64,000 nt of DNA from Cylindrodendrum hubeiense (taxonomy: Eukaryota > Ascomycota > Sordariomycetes > Hypocreales > Nectriaceae), in contig JAANBB010000129.1 in NCBI GenBank assembly GCA_014621425.1, positions 27,710 to 91,709 of the forward strand, written 5' to 3'. The notes beneath the pieces were generated by a model. The model ran no database searches and was not told the origin of the DNA. It saw only the letters and a list, made by a program, of their open reading frames with translations. The position numbers were made by a program, and so were the translations under genes. Numbering within the stretch: position 1 is the stretch's first letter; each line of letters starts with the position of its first letter. Below, one piece after another: positions 33,326 through 45,287 of this stretch.

Positions 33326-34641
33326 CTATAGCTTGGTCCAAGCTGCCAGCCTCTCCTCCAGCAAACTGTTGAGCCACTGGAACCGTTCCATGGGCGGCGA
33401 ATGGCCCATACCCTCGACGATGAGTCCCACGCCCGGTTTCATGGCGCGGATCAGGCGCTCACCATTAGGCAGGGTGATCATGTTGTCGCGGGTGCCATGA
33501 ATGATCAGGATACGCTCACGGCCGACGGCGTCGGCGATGGCACCTAGCTGCTCGTCCGACTTGTTGTGCCAGCCGGCGGCCACCAGCTGACACAGAAAGC
33601 CCATCCGCGAGAATTCAGCCGCGTCGAGGCGCTTGGTTAGCTCCTGTGCCTGGAAGCGCTGGAAGTTGCTGTCAAACAGCTGGTACTGCGAGCCGGCCTC
33701 GGGCGACGGCGGGAGGCACCGGGGTGTCTCGCCGGGGACGGGGAGGACTTCGGCGTCCGGGGCCGCGAGCCACTCCGGGGTGAACAGTTGACGCGCCGCG
33801 TCGGTGATGGCGCGCTCCATCGGCTTGGGTATCAAGAAGCCCAGGGTCTCCGACACGGATTCGGTCAGATTCTTCGCATTCTCGATGTGGGCCGATGAGC
33901 ACAGCAGCGACAGCGACTGCAGGCGGTGCGGAATGGCGTAGGCGACCTCTTGCGCAATCATGCCTCCCATCGAGATGCCCGCCACGTTGACCTCGCGGTC
34001 AGCAGTCCAGCCAACATGATCCAGCACCTCGATGATGTCTTTGGCCATCTCGCTCGTCGAGTAGCGCCCCAGCGGTTTGTCGCTGCCACCCATACCGCGG
34101 TTATCGACGATCAACACCGAGTACTCGTCGCCGCGATCGTGGCCAAAGTACCTGGTCTGACGCTGCCAGGAAGTCTTGACTCCGGCAAGACCCATGATGA
34201 GCTACGCGGCTCCCGAACAGACATCAGCGCAAGTCCTTCTAAAATAGGTGCCAAGCTTGCACGGAACGTCACTATGGGTGCAGTCGCCGGCAGGCGGGTG
34301 ATGGGGAAACAAAGCATCAACGTACCACGAGCTTGATCGGCCCGGAACCATGAATCGACCATGCGATATTCACTGGCCCGCCACGGTCTTTGGCCGCCGC
34401 GAATTTGCCATGCTGGTGAGGCTCGAGGCCCCAGACGGTACTCGGATAGGCTGCGTGCTTGAGCGTCTCCTCAGCGGAGGGAAACGCCTGTTGACTGCGA
34501 CGCATGCTAGGTTAGTACACGTTTCTTCCATGACAAGGCGATTATACTCTGAAGTACAAGAGTTTCCAGAAAAATACTGCACATGGACAAAGAGACAGGG
34601 GGTAGAGACTTATGCTCTCCCTTGACTTACGGGGTTGCCAT
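33326..34641 (-). CDS. Alpha/beta hydrolase fold protein
   Basis: Three minus-strand exons (34641-34631, 34494-34326, 34201-33326) encode 351 residues. The first coding exon is only 11 nt (ATGGCAACCCC) before a GTAAGT donor. The join gives MATPQQAFPSAEETLKHAAYPSTVW, the usual start of this group. The second join gives HGSGPIKLV-LIMGLAGVKTSW. The oxyanion strand is IHGSGP. The nucleophile is Ser137 in GISMGG. The likely acid is Asp in HGTRDNM, and the histidine is in EGMGHSPP. There is no signal peptide, so it is cytosolic or peroxisomal. Substrate is unknown; it resembles fungal esterase/haloperoxidase-like hydrolases. It converges on NMT with 292 bases between the stops. Introns 1 and 2 are longish (136 and 124 nt) for this window. 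Confidence 0.88.
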
Positions 34642-35310
34642 GATGTTTGCTTGAGCTTTAGTGCCTCCAGCGTTGCCAAGCGATGGTGCGGGTTATAGCT
34701 GTCCCCGTCAACGAATGGGAGACTTGGACAAAGGATGAAGTCAACAAACTATTTAGATGTCAAGAGTTGAGAGCTACCAAATCCCAAAGACGGCAGAAAT
34801 GGTCAAAGTTGAAAAGCTGACGAGGTTTACAATAGCTATCTGCATGTCTGGGCTGCCTAACCCAACTGCAACATGATCCAACTCCAGAACATTCTCCCCA
34901 CACAGTGGAGTGCTGCGCCGTTGGTGGACCGAGGGTCGTCCCTAGCGGCGACGTTGCTCCCGCACGTGCCGGGCTACTCCTACGACTGGGGAGGTACGTA
35001 GTCAAGGCAGTAGATCACAACCACGACGGGCATGCAGCCAAGTAAGCAGGGATGACTTCAGCTTCAAAGGGAGCATGCCTCCAAAATCCAATTTTATTCC
35101 ATTTCAGCCGGCGAGGATCTAGCTCCTCACATTCGCTTATTGTACATCATATACATGGCCCATCTTCTTGTCACGGCCTCAGCGTCTCTCTGCGCCGTCT
35201 CCACCGGCTCCGTCCCAGGCCACACACAATTGTAATTGGAGCCATCATTGGCGCCGTCTATGAAAAAGCCCAACTGTCTGGATCCCTCTCAAGTTCCCTT
35301 GTAGAGCCTC
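34642..35310. other. Intergenic: hydrolase promoter and SWP1 3' flank
   Basis: No gene is supported. Short plus-strand frames overlap the upstream part of the hydrolase gene and have no motif. Confidence 0.4.
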
Positions 35311-36369
35311 TTACCTCTCGCCAGCAAGGCGTCGGCCCTGAACCTCGCTCAGCGCCTTGGTTCCGCTCAGGAACGAAACGATGCTGAGGACAATGACGAC
35401 AGGCAGGATCTGGAACAGGTTCCACGCGCTGTAGTAAAGGAAGAAGGCACCCTCAATTGCGACAATAGATCCGAAGAAGACGGCGTGCGAAACCGGCGCA
35501 GTGCCGAGGGCCTTAGGGAGGTCGTTGACGTTGGCGCCCAGGAAAATCCACTGTAACACGAGATTAGCAACTTTCCTACAAAAGAGGGCAATATAAACAC
35601 ATACGCCAATGAACAGAGGGGGAACTGTTGCCAGCACAGCTAGGACGAACACCAGCGAAATGAACACAGGAGGGCTCTTGGCATCTTCACGGAAGGTGTG
35701 TTGAATCGTAGCACGCTTGCCGTATCGGATGGGGGCCTGGTATTGAGGCGCGGGAGTATTGGGGTCAACCTGGACCTCGATGTCGAAGGCGGGGACGATG
35801 GAAGCCTTGGAAGATCCAAAGGATCCAAGCACGATGCTGGCCTTTAGGGGAACGTCGGACAGGAGGAGTTGGATGGGGAGGTCCTTCTGGGTCTGGGGAC
35901 TCGTCAGCAACATGTCATTGCGGTTTTGGGGGTGCGCAATCGCGTACAATATCAACGCTGCCCTTGCCGGACGCCTTCAAGGTGAGAGGGTAGGGGGCCT
36001 CGAGGCCAGTAGACTCGGTCAAGATCAGGAACGCCTGGTGCGGTCGCTTGTCGCTGGAGCCCTCCTTGGTGGTCAGGGCCACAGTGAGGGTATCCTTATG
36101 GCCCAGAACGACGACATTCTTGGCAGCCTCACTTGTGCTAAACCTGCAGTGCTCACTCCGTCAGCAATTGCGTCCTCATGTAATAGATCCAGAACGCTGC
36201 TAGGCGCTTGTTGCCGCGCGATGGGGACAGCTGTGGGAGCTCACTTCTGGGTGACGGCGTTGGACTTCTTAGAGCCGACGGCGACGGACGCGTCGGCGAA
36301 GCCCCAGGTGGAGGTGGCGTGGGCTGCGCCCGCGAGGAACAGCAGAGACGATGCGATCGAAAAACGCAT
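35311..36369 (-). CDS. SWP1: Oligosaccharyltransferase subunit Swp1 / ribophorin II
   Basis: Four exons (36369-36245, 36143-35948, 35892-35605, 35550-35311) encode 282 residues. Residues 1-18 are a signal peptide (MRFSIASSLLFLAGAAHA). A lumenal beta-rich domain follows: STWGFADASVAVGSKKSNAVTQK, GHKDTLTVALTTKEG and RPHQAFLILTES. The C-terminal membrane domain has three helices with the family hallmarks SPPVFISLVFVLAVL, GANVNDLPKALG and FFGSIVAIEGAFFLYY. The protein is part of the ER oligosaccharyltransferase that N-glycosylates nascent proteins. Intron 3 (35551-35604) is 54 nt, divisible by three and without a stop, so the frame reads through it. Splicing is preferred because it restores the conserved PPLFIG-WIFLGANVN junction with GTATGT and TACAG signals. 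Confidence 0.92.
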
Positions 36370-37103
36370 TGTGGGCAGGTTGTGGTGGTGGGAATTTCAA
36401 GGGACGAGGCTGACGGAAGTGGACAGCTTGGAGAGACCAGATAGTGCGAGATGGACTCTAGAACAGTAGCTCTTTGGAGGTTACGTGGTGGCAGGTGGAG
36501 CAACGCCATTGGTCGAAGCTGTCGAGGGTTGGTGGGGCCGAAACGGAGTACGTACTCCTCCTGACGTACTGCGTGGTGGTTCTAGGGTAAGTCGATTTGT
36601 CTATTGAACTTGGCCCGCCGCTAAGTCCGATGATTGTCAAGCTGCATGGCAATGCAAAGGCGAGCCGCATCGCGATGACAACTGGCTTAGCAAACAAAGG
36701 GGGGGAGGAAATGGCAGCCAAGGGCCGGAATAGCTGCGATAAATAGAGGTCGGACCAATTGGTTCCTTGGCTAAATCTTTATGCTGTTCTTTAGACATTC
36801 TAGAGACCCTAAGTGCTGTCAGCTATCGCCTGTCCATTGTCTCGGTTCCACCACTCTCGATGCACGTCTGTCTCTCACCATCCAACTCCTCAGCATAGGA
36901 CGTCTCTCGGTGTGTTCAGGACGGTGTTGACTACTTTCACATCAGTATGTACTCACATTTTTGAAGCGCATTGATCTCATAGTTTTGTTTATTTATGAAT
37001 TGCGTGACCAGCCAATTTCCCAGAACATGTACGGGAATCTATGTAGATTGCCTCCCAAATGGTATCCTCGTCCATCAACCCACTCTCCGCTTTCTACTCA
37101 AAA
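36370..37103. other. Intergenic: SWP1 promoter and NAT 3' flank
   Basis: No gene or clear repeat seen in about 730 bases; moderately AT-rich. Confidence 0.4.
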
Positions 37104-38127
37104 TCATGCTGATACTTGAATCTCCTTCTTGTGCCCCTTGATAGACTGAATCTCCTCCTCTGTAAGTTCAATGCCAAACCACTCCTTCAGTGCCTGTACC
37201 CTCTCCTCTTCCGTCTTACACTCCTGCACAACCTTTGTCTTGCCCCCGGGGTTCTCCTTGACCACATCGTCGACCAGCATCCGCTTGCCGTACACCTCCT
37301 GACCGCCCGCTGCCGTGGCGCATGGCCTCCGCAGAAACTTGACAACCAGCACCGTCCATGTCTGGAAGCTGCGGGGGCTCGTGCTGGTGAAATGGTTGAC
37401 GACCTCAAAGTCCGGCGGGAGCCACTCCACGGCGTGGCTGAAGGCGTAGTGGCTCGCCCATGACTGGTCGGGGGAGTTGCGACACTGGTAGATCCACATC
37501 CGGCGGCCGGCCGTCAGCTCCGTCTGGCCCGGGATGAAGTCTCGGATCAACCGGGCGTCCTGCGTGCCCATGTTGCGCCACTCGGTGCCCTCAATCAGGG
37601 CCATCGGCTGTGTGGGCCCGTCGCCGCCGAAGCTGACGTCGAGCACCCACCGACTGTTGTCGGCCAGGGTCACAATGTTGACGATATGAACCCTATTACC
37701 ATGTTAATATTTGGTTTCTGGGATAAGTAAATTAAAGGAGGAAATGGGGGACCAACCAGCCTGGATATCCTGAGTGAGGGGTGCCGTCCTTGCGCGGCCG
37801 AACCCGGACGCCAACGGGATACACCTGGAAGCCCAGCGCCCGCAGCATGTAAGTCAGCAAGATGCTGTTCTCCATGCAGTAGCCACCACGTCCACGACCA
37901 CTGGCGATGAGCTTGCTGTACAGCTCTTGGGGGTCGAGTGTGACGCTCCGGTGGTCCGAGTAGTGCAGCAGCAGGTTCTCGTAGGGGATCTCGGTGATCA
38001 TGTGCTTCTGGATGACGGAGAGGAAAGCATGGTCCAGGATGGGCTCGTTGCCAATGTAGAACTCGGACGGGATCTTGAGGTGGGTGAGAAACTTGGCCAC
38101 CTGGGCCTCTGAGTAAATATGAGCCAT
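37104..38127 (-). CDS. Arylamine N-acetyltransferase
   Basis: Two exons (38127-37757, 37692-37104) encode 319 residues. The 64-base intron has donor GTTGGT and acceptor ATAG. The join makes HSGYPGW-VHIVNIV and places the catalytic histidine directly after it. The catalytic triad is Cys84 (RGGYCMEN), His126 (GWVHIV) and Asp142 (WVLDVSFGG), the Cys-His-Asp arrangement of NAT enzymes. These acetylate (or malonylate, in some Fusarium enzymes) arylamines with acyl-CoA and detoxify plant or xenobiotic aromatic amines. The start ATG at 38127 (caccATGG) precedes the family-typical YSEAQVAKFLTHLKIP. The frame is open further upstream but without conserved residues. I see no neighbouring detoxification genes. 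Confidence 0.92.
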
Positions 38128-38974
38128 GGTGTCGTCAGGGAAGCCGTCTCTTGGGTTTAGTGATGCTCCTGTAACCAGGCAATGATCAAGATAGCAAATA
38201 TTGGGTTTCACGCAACGAGACCGCTCAACTTCGAGACAGATCGACCACCAAGTGAGACGAGGATATGAATTAACGAGAAAGAAACAACCGAGTTAAGCGT
38301 CGAGCCCGCGACGTCAGGTCACCCTAATCTGGAGTCCGTGGTATGTCCCGCAAGGGCGCAAGGGGCCGGCCCATTATGACCCGCCCCGGCCGCCGACCGT
38401 GCCAGAGAAAGGGCGGTCCTTGTACGCAAATGCATGTACATGAACTGCGCCCTCCGGCTATCCAGTCGTTGGAGGGCGGCGGTTGCGCCGGCAGCCAATC
38501 AGCGGAATTCCGGCGTTTACTTCGGGAGCGTGCGTATATTCGGTATCTTTGTCGGCTCTCTCTAGTCTGGCCGTTGGCGTCTAGTGACGTCTTAGCTCCT
38601 GTTGGGGACCCGGAATAAATGCCTCTCGGGCCTTTCCTCAAGGGTTATCGCGGGGTATCCAATGGTCATCATGGTTGGTCTCCGGGATGGCGAGAGGTGG
38701 ACAGCCATGCGCGACACCAAATGCCACGAGGTGGCGGCCAGAGCGCATGTGTAGGTGAGTGGGTTCTCATCACATGTTGTGACTGACGATGATTTGGACG
38801 CTGGGTGCTCTCACTTGGACACCCCCGGAGAGTAGAACCAAGAAACAATACTTCAACTCATACAGTCATTCTTCAGGTTAACCGACCCGCTGATGCATAT
38901 GACTTTCTATCTGTACAATGATATTTTCCCCGAACGCCTTGCCCCCATGAATCATTCGCCTTGCCCTGTTCCAC
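38128..38974. other. Intergenic: NAT promoter and glutaminyl cyclase 3' flank
   Basis: About 850 bases without a gene. Frames on both strands at 38324-38641 mirror each other and carry no motif. Confidence 0.4.
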
Positions 38975-40165
38975 TCATAGCTCCGTCCGTTGGCTCTCCG
39001 TCTTCACCGTCACACTTCTCTTCGGCTTGGCCGCCGGCAGTTTTGGCATCTGGTCCTGGATCTCCATCCACTCCACCACAAAGGCCGTCGTGATCTTCGC
39101 CCAATCGCGCGTCGTGGGAAGGTCCAGGTGCTCGCCATCGTCCTCCATCTTGTGCCACACTTTGGGGAACGGCGAGGGGATGATGTGTAGGATGTCGACG
39201 CCACGCTCCATGAACGGCCTGTGGTCGTCATCTACGAAGCTGCGACCGAAACGGCCGGCCTCCTTGTCTGATTCGGGCAGGAATGGGTTCGCCGGCTTGG
39301 ACTCGAGAATACCAAGGTCACGCATACGCTTCTCGAGCTGGGCCATGGCCTTGTAGGCCCAGTGAGTCGTCAGGAAGTACGAAGGGACCCTGGGATCCGA
39401 GGTTCCGAGAAGGTCCAGTAGTAAGAACAGGCTGATCGAGTCGAGGGGCGTTCGGTAGGTGGACATGGCACCGTGGAATTGATTATCCCACTCTTCAGCA
39501 AGAGCCCTAAGTGCTTGTCAGTAAGGCATCCATCTCTAGTCGCGACGCGGTTTGTCATACCTCGCGCCGTACAAGGAATCAGTATCAGTCCAGTGAAGGA
39601 AGGCCTCCTCGCCATCCAGAAAGATGATCTGCACTCCCTTGGGCTCGTCCAGACCGTCATCTGCCTCCCACTTGGCCTTGAGCGCATGTTCGATGCTCCT
39701 TGCCACATGCATAAGCATGGCGCATGGCGCCGCACTGTCGATTGCGCCGATGAAGCCCTCCGGCTCGTACTTGCTGTCGTAGTGTGCAACGAGGGTCAAT
39801 CGACCGACTTCGCCAGGGTTCGCGCCTGGGGGATCTCGGCGGAAGATGAGGTTGGAGAAGGGCACGTCCTTATCGCCAGTGACAGGGGTCTTGGACGTCG
39901 TGTTCTGCCACTCGATGGCCCACTCGGGGAGGTTATCGCGGAAGAAGTCGACGAAGTGCTGCTGGGCGCGCAGAGAGCCCTCGGTGCCGGCGACGCGGGG
40001 GATCAGGATCGGGGCGAGGAGCTTGCCATTGTTGATGTCGAAGTCGTCGCCCGGCGAGGGGATATTGCGCAGGTCATCGTCGGTCAGCGTCATAGACCGA
40101 ACAGCCGGGGCTAGGAGGGCGAGGAAGAGGGTGAAGATGGAGACGAGGATCGCGGATGGAGGCAT
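38975..40165 (-). CDS. Secreted glutaminyl-peptide cyclotransferase, M28 family
   Basis: Two exons (40165-39561, 39506-38975) encode 378 residues. The intron has donor GTATGA and acceptor TTAG, and the join is DSLYGAR-ALAEEWDNQF. Residues 1-24 are a signal peptide. The zinc site is that of glutaminyl cyclases: Asp143 (GAIDSA), Glu186 or Glu187 (LDGEEAF) and a histidine in DDDHRPFMERGVD. The AHYDSKY motif (127-133) precedes it. The enzyme forms N-terminal pyroglutamate from glutamine on secreted peptides in the secretory pathway. A related aminopeptidase role is less likely because the motif set is the single-zinc cyclase type. Confidence 0.93.
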
Positions 40166-41934
40166 TCTCGGTGAGGTTTGTGGCTATCACTGGGAACAAA
40201 TTGACATTCTCGTAGGGGCGGCGCTAGCTGATTCCGTCTGGCACTACGGAATCAGGACGAGCGGAAGAAAATGCTGGAAGTTGGGAAGCAAGTGTGAACG
40301 TCCGATGTACGAATGGTGTTGAGATGGTAGATGTAGTCGAGCGGATGCGACTGACGCCGTGGCCTCTTCCAATGATCACCGGCAGCCCCTTGCGTCTCTC
40401 CATGTCAAAGAATTAGCGGCTGGCTACCAGAGCGCAGGGCTCTCACACGCTGGAAGGTAACGGTTCGTTAGGGGTTGCAACCCCCACAAATCTGGGGGCT
40501 CTAGAGGTTCCAGGTACAAAAGCTTAAATGGCCCCATGCCATGCCCCCATTGTTCATCGTGCGCAATTGTCTAGGTCGGTACGAGTATGCCATTGCCACA
40601 TACAGGTTTCTATTTTCTATCTACATTATCACGTACATACTTAACCCCGGAGGCCATAATATTAATCCGTCCCATCTAATATTCTCGTAGGAGGAATATG
40701 GAAAGACTGATTCTTATTAGCTTTAATATCAAGAACATGCCCTTGGCCTAGGTTACTTGCCTACATGTGTATTCAGCTGAGCGTTGGGCGCTAAATCTTG
40801 TATGATGTGTGAATGTATGGTGTGTGTGCGGATGGCAATACACATAGGTAGATATGTCCCCCAGTGGCTGATGAGCTTAAAGTGGCTTTCTGCCGTGTCT
40901 CCAGAGCTAATGAGTGCTAGAATAGTCCAATATTGTTGCGTCGCTGAAATGTACTCGCCAAGCTCTTCGTCAATGAACTTTCCATTGACAGAATTATCGC
41001 AAACAGACACCCGATTAGTACTTCAATGACCCGAGTCTGTTTAGAACGCAAGGCCACCCAAAGGTGTCATCTCAAAGCCCGACCTCACATAGATGCTGAG
41101 CAAAGATGCCTGTTTCAATTAGTTGATGTACTTCAATGCGACAGAGTCCCAGGGCCGTACAAAAAGGAAATTTCCTCCGAAGTCGGTGATGTTTGTACTA
41201 GAGTCAAATAACATGTCCACCATGTCTTTGCTATCCACACGGAGAACAATATGAAGAACAGTCTCTCGGTCATCCACCAGGAGGTCGATTCCCATTTCAG
41301 CTACATGCGATGGATACATGGATTTTACGTGAAATAGCCCTACTCGTTTAAGAGTATACAAACACTTACGCTTAAAGCAACTAAATGGATTTGTACCTGG
41401 AGCCAATCGCCGCAACCTCACATGTAAGACGATGATCCGCACACTTCGTCATTCAACCGCGTCATGATCAACATCCATTCTCAAATCCCATAGACAGTGA
41501 TCAGCAAACGCCGTTCCAATTGCTGTAGATGCATGGGTCAATCCTTGCTCACAACGCAGAATCCTTAACGCCGAAATCTTCAACGCCGAACGCCGCCCAC
41601 GTCAACATGGGCAGATTTCGGCGATAGGAGAAGTCGCCCTACCACCAGGCCTTCAATAAGATGTCGAGTTGTAAGAAATGACCATTAGCGCATACTTGTT
41701 TCGGAGATTTGGAGTTCGGATTATTCGGCCCTTGTATTGTAGTCGGAGTTGGGGTCTTTATAGGTTCATGTCGTGCCCTAGCGTGTATAAATATCCATTC
41801 TCCTTTGCCAACGTGAGGCCGTATTCATAAACTCCATTGGAACATCTCAACAGGCCCAAGTCAAGATACTCTGTGCTCCCTTTTTGATTGAATTTATACT
41901 TGGAAACACCAAATCATAGCTCCCATACAACACC
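40166..41934. other. AT-rich intergenic region before the SDR gene
   Basis: About 1.77 kb. It contains weak minus-strand frames at 40753-41010 and 41119-41442 (see separate entry) and a short imperfect repeat of aacgccgaa around 41567-41600. A TATA-like tataaatat (41786) is about 150 bases before the SDR start. Confidence 0.4.
41119..41442 (-). CDS. Uncertain small open frame, possible unrecognised or relic gene
   Basis: 107 codons with ordinary protein composition in the second half (YPSHVAEMGIDLLVDDRE, then FGGNFLFVRPWDS). A possible intron inside it (41344-41395 on the minus strand, donor GTACAA, acceptor GTAG) would keep the frame and remove the lysine-rich middle. No family is recognised, the frame has a poor start, and a second frame (40753-41010) lies downstream. 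It may be chance. Confidence 0.2.
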   Translation of the reverse strand: MRIIVLHVRLRRLAPGTNPFSCFKRKCLYTLKRVGLFHVKSMYPSHVAEMGIDLLVDDRETVLHIVLRVDSKDMVDMLFDSSTNITDFGGNFLFVRPWDSVALKYIN

Positions 41935-42854
41935 ATGGCCTCTCAATCCCCGGTCTGGTTCATCACAGGCGCCAGCAGTGGCTTCGGTCAAAGCATCGCC
42001 TTCGAAGCCCTCCGCCGCGGCCACCATGTCGTCGCCACTGCCCGAAGCTCATCGTCTCTTAACGCTCTCGCCGAGGCCGGCGCTCACGTCCTCAACCTCG
42101 ACGTCACAGCTTCGGAGGATGTCATCGAGGCCAATCTCAAGCAGGCCCATGATTTCCACAGCCGTTTGGATTACATTGTTATTGCTGCGGGCTACGTCCT
42201 TGAAGGAGCTTGTGAGGAAGCATCGTAAGTCCTGCCGTGATCCTTGTGAAGCGGGGAACGTAACTAATAGGACGCAGTGCAAAGGAAGTCTTCGACCAGT
42301 TCAACACCAATGTCCTCGGCGCCATCAAAGTCACCCGCGCGGCAATCCCTTACCTCCGCGAGCAGCGCTCCGGCGTCATCGCAAACTTCGGCTCCCTGTC
42401 GAGTTGGAACGGCAACCCCGCGACGGGCTTCTACAACTCGACCAAATGGGCGATCAGCGGCTTCTCTGAGTCCATGACAGCCGAGTTAGCCCCGCTAGGC
42501 ATCACGGCTACGTGCATCGAGCCAGGCATGTTCCGCACAGGGTTCCTCAACGCTGGACGCCGGATCAGCACTGAGCGTCGCTTACACGATGTGTATGCTA
42601 CGGGAGCGGAAAAGACACGGGCAGTCCTAAACGAGAAGAACAATAAGCAGCAAGGCGATGTTGAGAAGGGGGCAAGGATCACTGTTGATGTGTTGACAGG
42701 TACGGGCGTGGGCAAGGGTAAGAAAATTCCTGTGAGGTTGGTGTTAGGATCAGATTGTTTGGATGTTATCAGGGGAAAGTGTGAGAGCACCTTGGAACTG
42801 CTAAAGGAGTGGGAGGATATTACTGTGTCAACAGATCATGATGATATGAAGTAA
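41935..42854 (+). CDS. Short-chain dehydrogenase/reductase (classical SDR)
   Basis: Two exons (41935-42224, 42278-42854) encode 288 residues. The donor is GTAAGT. Of two close acceptors (42270 and 42277), the second keeps the phase and gives EEAS-AKEVFDQFNTNVLGA. The cofactor site is TGASSGFG (11-18). The arginine after the second strand (TARS) suggests NADP(H). The active site is Ser136 (NFGSLSS), Tyr149 and Lys153 (YNSTK). The usual NNAG is replaced by IAAG. The C-terminus (PVRLVLGSDCLDVI) is typical of fungal and bacterial SDRs of unknown substrate. A TATA-like element lies about 150 bases upstream. Confidence 0.92.
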
Positions 42855-43727
42855 TATATCAGATAGTTGAGGTTCAAGAAAATAACCAGCCCGATATATG
42901 GACATTGTAAAAATCAGTACGAATGCAACGATGTGACTTTTGTTGTAAAAGATCAATGTTCGCCGCGTTAATATAGAAATACCCCGCAAGGATCATAAGT
43001 GTAAATTCAAGGTGGAATCTTTGCACTGAATTCCCTTTTTGTTGTAGTAGTCAGCATAACGGAACATTGTGTACCTTGTCTTCGTTCTAGGGGCTCCATT
43101 TTCCGAAAACTACAGATACTAGGCATAGGCACTTCCTAAATCACAAGAGTATACCCATGTATTTTTTATTGCTGAGAACGCAGGTACCCTCGCTCCAGTG
43201 GGGGATGTTCCAATGAAGCATATTTGAGACTTATGGGCTGTAAGACAAGTATTCCGTGCAACCTGTGTATTTTCATGATTCTGAACTGATCCAATTTTAA
43301 TGTGGACCATCAAGGCTACCCTTGGTATGAATTACGTCCAAACCTGGGATAGCAGATCGTATCCAATGTATATAGGCTTCAATCAATGTTTTCCACCAAT
43401 GCATCATGCTCGTTCAATTCTATTACAATCAATATGTCATCATTCCCACGGGCTCGCGCTGTCGCACGCGTGTCTGGGCGCCAGAAAGAATGCGAGTATA
43501 AATGGAAAACCCAACGCCCATCATGCTTTTTCCCCTCCGCCTCTGATGGAGATCCTCGTTTATCAGTATCCGCCTTCCCGGTTAGAACTGAGATGCCCCG
43601 ATTCTATAGGTTGGTGTTCAAACAGGCACGACCTCTGCCATTTCCATTCGTCTGTGCCCCCAATTTCCTCTATAGTATGATGTCGTACAATGGCCTAGTG
43701 GGCGAGGGTGTGCGTCGTGTCGCGAGC
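42855..43727. other. Convergent intergenic region
   Basis: The 3' flanks of the SDR and phosphotransferase genes; AT-rich at the SDR end. No gene is supported. Confidence 0.4.
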
Positions 43728-45287
43728 TTAATGAAGCTTCGTGGCGTCTCGGGCCAGCTTGTTGGCAACCTGCTTCTCCTTGGGGATGGTAAGGGCGTTG
43801 ATGCCGAGGTAGTCGCAAATGCTGCCCACGACGAGGAAGGCCCAGCGGAAGTAGACCACAAGAGCAAAGAAGAAGTAGGCCCAAAGGTAGTTCAGTTCAA
43901 ACTGGGCGCTGACCTTGGAGAACCCAAATCGGGGCAAGTTGCCGAGGATGGCGCCGCCAACGAGAGGCCAGAGCATGACGGTCCAGTAGGGGAAAGGCTG
44001 TTTCGTCAAGTGAGCGAGGATCATCTTGGTAGTCATGCGACCAAAGACAAACGACAAAGTCAGGCAGAGAAGCATAAGGTGGTTCTCCTCCATGAGCGTG
44101 CTGTAAGGAGAGTAGACCCACAGACCAATGGAAATGGTATACACGGCCATGGGGGTCCACTCAAGAAAGACAGGGGCGACGGGCAGACCGTTCTTTCGGC
44201 GCGCCTGGACGACGTTGTACACACAGAAGGGAATCTGGGTGAAGACGAGCGAGCCGACGATAAGGCTGATCCAGATGTCTCGGAAGGTGGTCTCGCCAAG
44301 GATGTTGGCCAGGCCGGGGAGGTGCTCACCCAGGAGGTGGTTCATGGGCTGGGTCCAGATGCCAGGTCCATAGATGCCGGACATGATCATGACCAAACAG
44401 GCAATGAGCAGGCCTTCGGTGGGACCGTTGATGACGCCCAAGTAGAGCGTGTGTGTGTGATAGGTCTCCCAGGTCGAGAAGAACATGGGAAGGCAGGGGC
44501 ACAGCGCAGTGAAGACACCGGCGTGAGTGGTTCCCAGGCCCATGGCGGCCGTCTCGAGCAAGCTGGCGAGGGTGCAGTTAAGCGAATCGATACCGTGGTC
44601 GAAGAGTTCGCCGAGACCGCTCGAGGTTCCCGTTCGGCGGGCTTGTTTGCCATCGACGTTGTCCATGGTCTGGTACATGAACAGGCCGAAGGCGAAGCTG
44701 AAGTAGAGCCATGATGGTCCCTGCAGCATTGGTGCTCCCATTAGCATTTCGCAAGTGGTGGTGTTAGGTGACGTCAACGTACCGGTCCAACCAAATCTGG
44801 CATGAAGATCTCGAGCAGTATGACGTTACCCAAGATGAAGAAGAACCCGAGGAGGGTAACCATGTTCGGGGCAAGCCATAGTGGCAGCAGCTCGACGAAG
44901 GCGTTCCACTGGGTGAAGCACGTTAGCTGGCGAAGGACTCATGAGGGAGTCGTCGCGGCGAACGAAGAGCGGTAACGCGCCGCTGCGACGATCTCGAGGG
45001 GTTCTAGGAGGACGTACGAAGGGGCCGAGGACGTATTTCGAAACGGGGGAGAGGTCGACGCTCGAATATTTGTAGGTCTTCAGATGGGCGAGGGCATCGT
45101 CCGAGATGCACTCAGCAACCGCGCTCTCTGTTGGAGGTTGTCGTCAGCCATCAATCCGGAAGGCGCTGGAAATAGTTCCAGAAGGAGTAACCGCACGGGA
45201 ACACTTACTAGTATTGGGAGCCATGTTCCTACCGCTCGGGTTGGACGAGGTTGGATTGAATAACGGCAGCGTTTCGCTTCCGGACAT
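43728..45287 (-). CDS. CDP-choline/ethanolamine:diacylglycerol phosphotransferase
   Basis: Four exons (45287-45209, 45127-45018, 44908-44783, 44720-43728) encode 435 residues. Joins: APNTK-SAVAECISDDALAHLKTYKYS, KYVLGPF-WNAFVELLPLWLAPN and DLVGP-GPSWLYFSFAFG. The catalytic motif DG-x2-AR-x8-G-x3-D-x3-D is complete (Asp128 to Asp150; DNVDGKQARRTGTSSGLGELFDHGID). Eight or more hydrophobic segments fit an ER/Golgi membrane enzyme of the Cpt1/Ept1 type, which performs the last step of the Kennedy pathway, making phosphatidylcholine or phosphatidylethanolamine. I cannot tell choline from ethanolamine preference. The long opposite-strand frame over exon 4 is a shadow. Confidence 0.95.

Noticed and set aside
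33326..40165. Possible metabolic gene cluster (hydrolase, NAT, glutaminyl cyclase, SDR nearby)
   Set aside because: The genes are interleaved with housekeeping genes (SWP1, phosphotransferase), and no synthase, transporter or regulator is present.
43386..44714. 442-codon open frame on the plus strand over the phosphotransferase gene
   Set aside because: It is antisense to the exon with the complete CDP-alcohol phosphotransferase motif. Its charged, repetitive translation is what GC-rich codon usage gives on the opposite strand.
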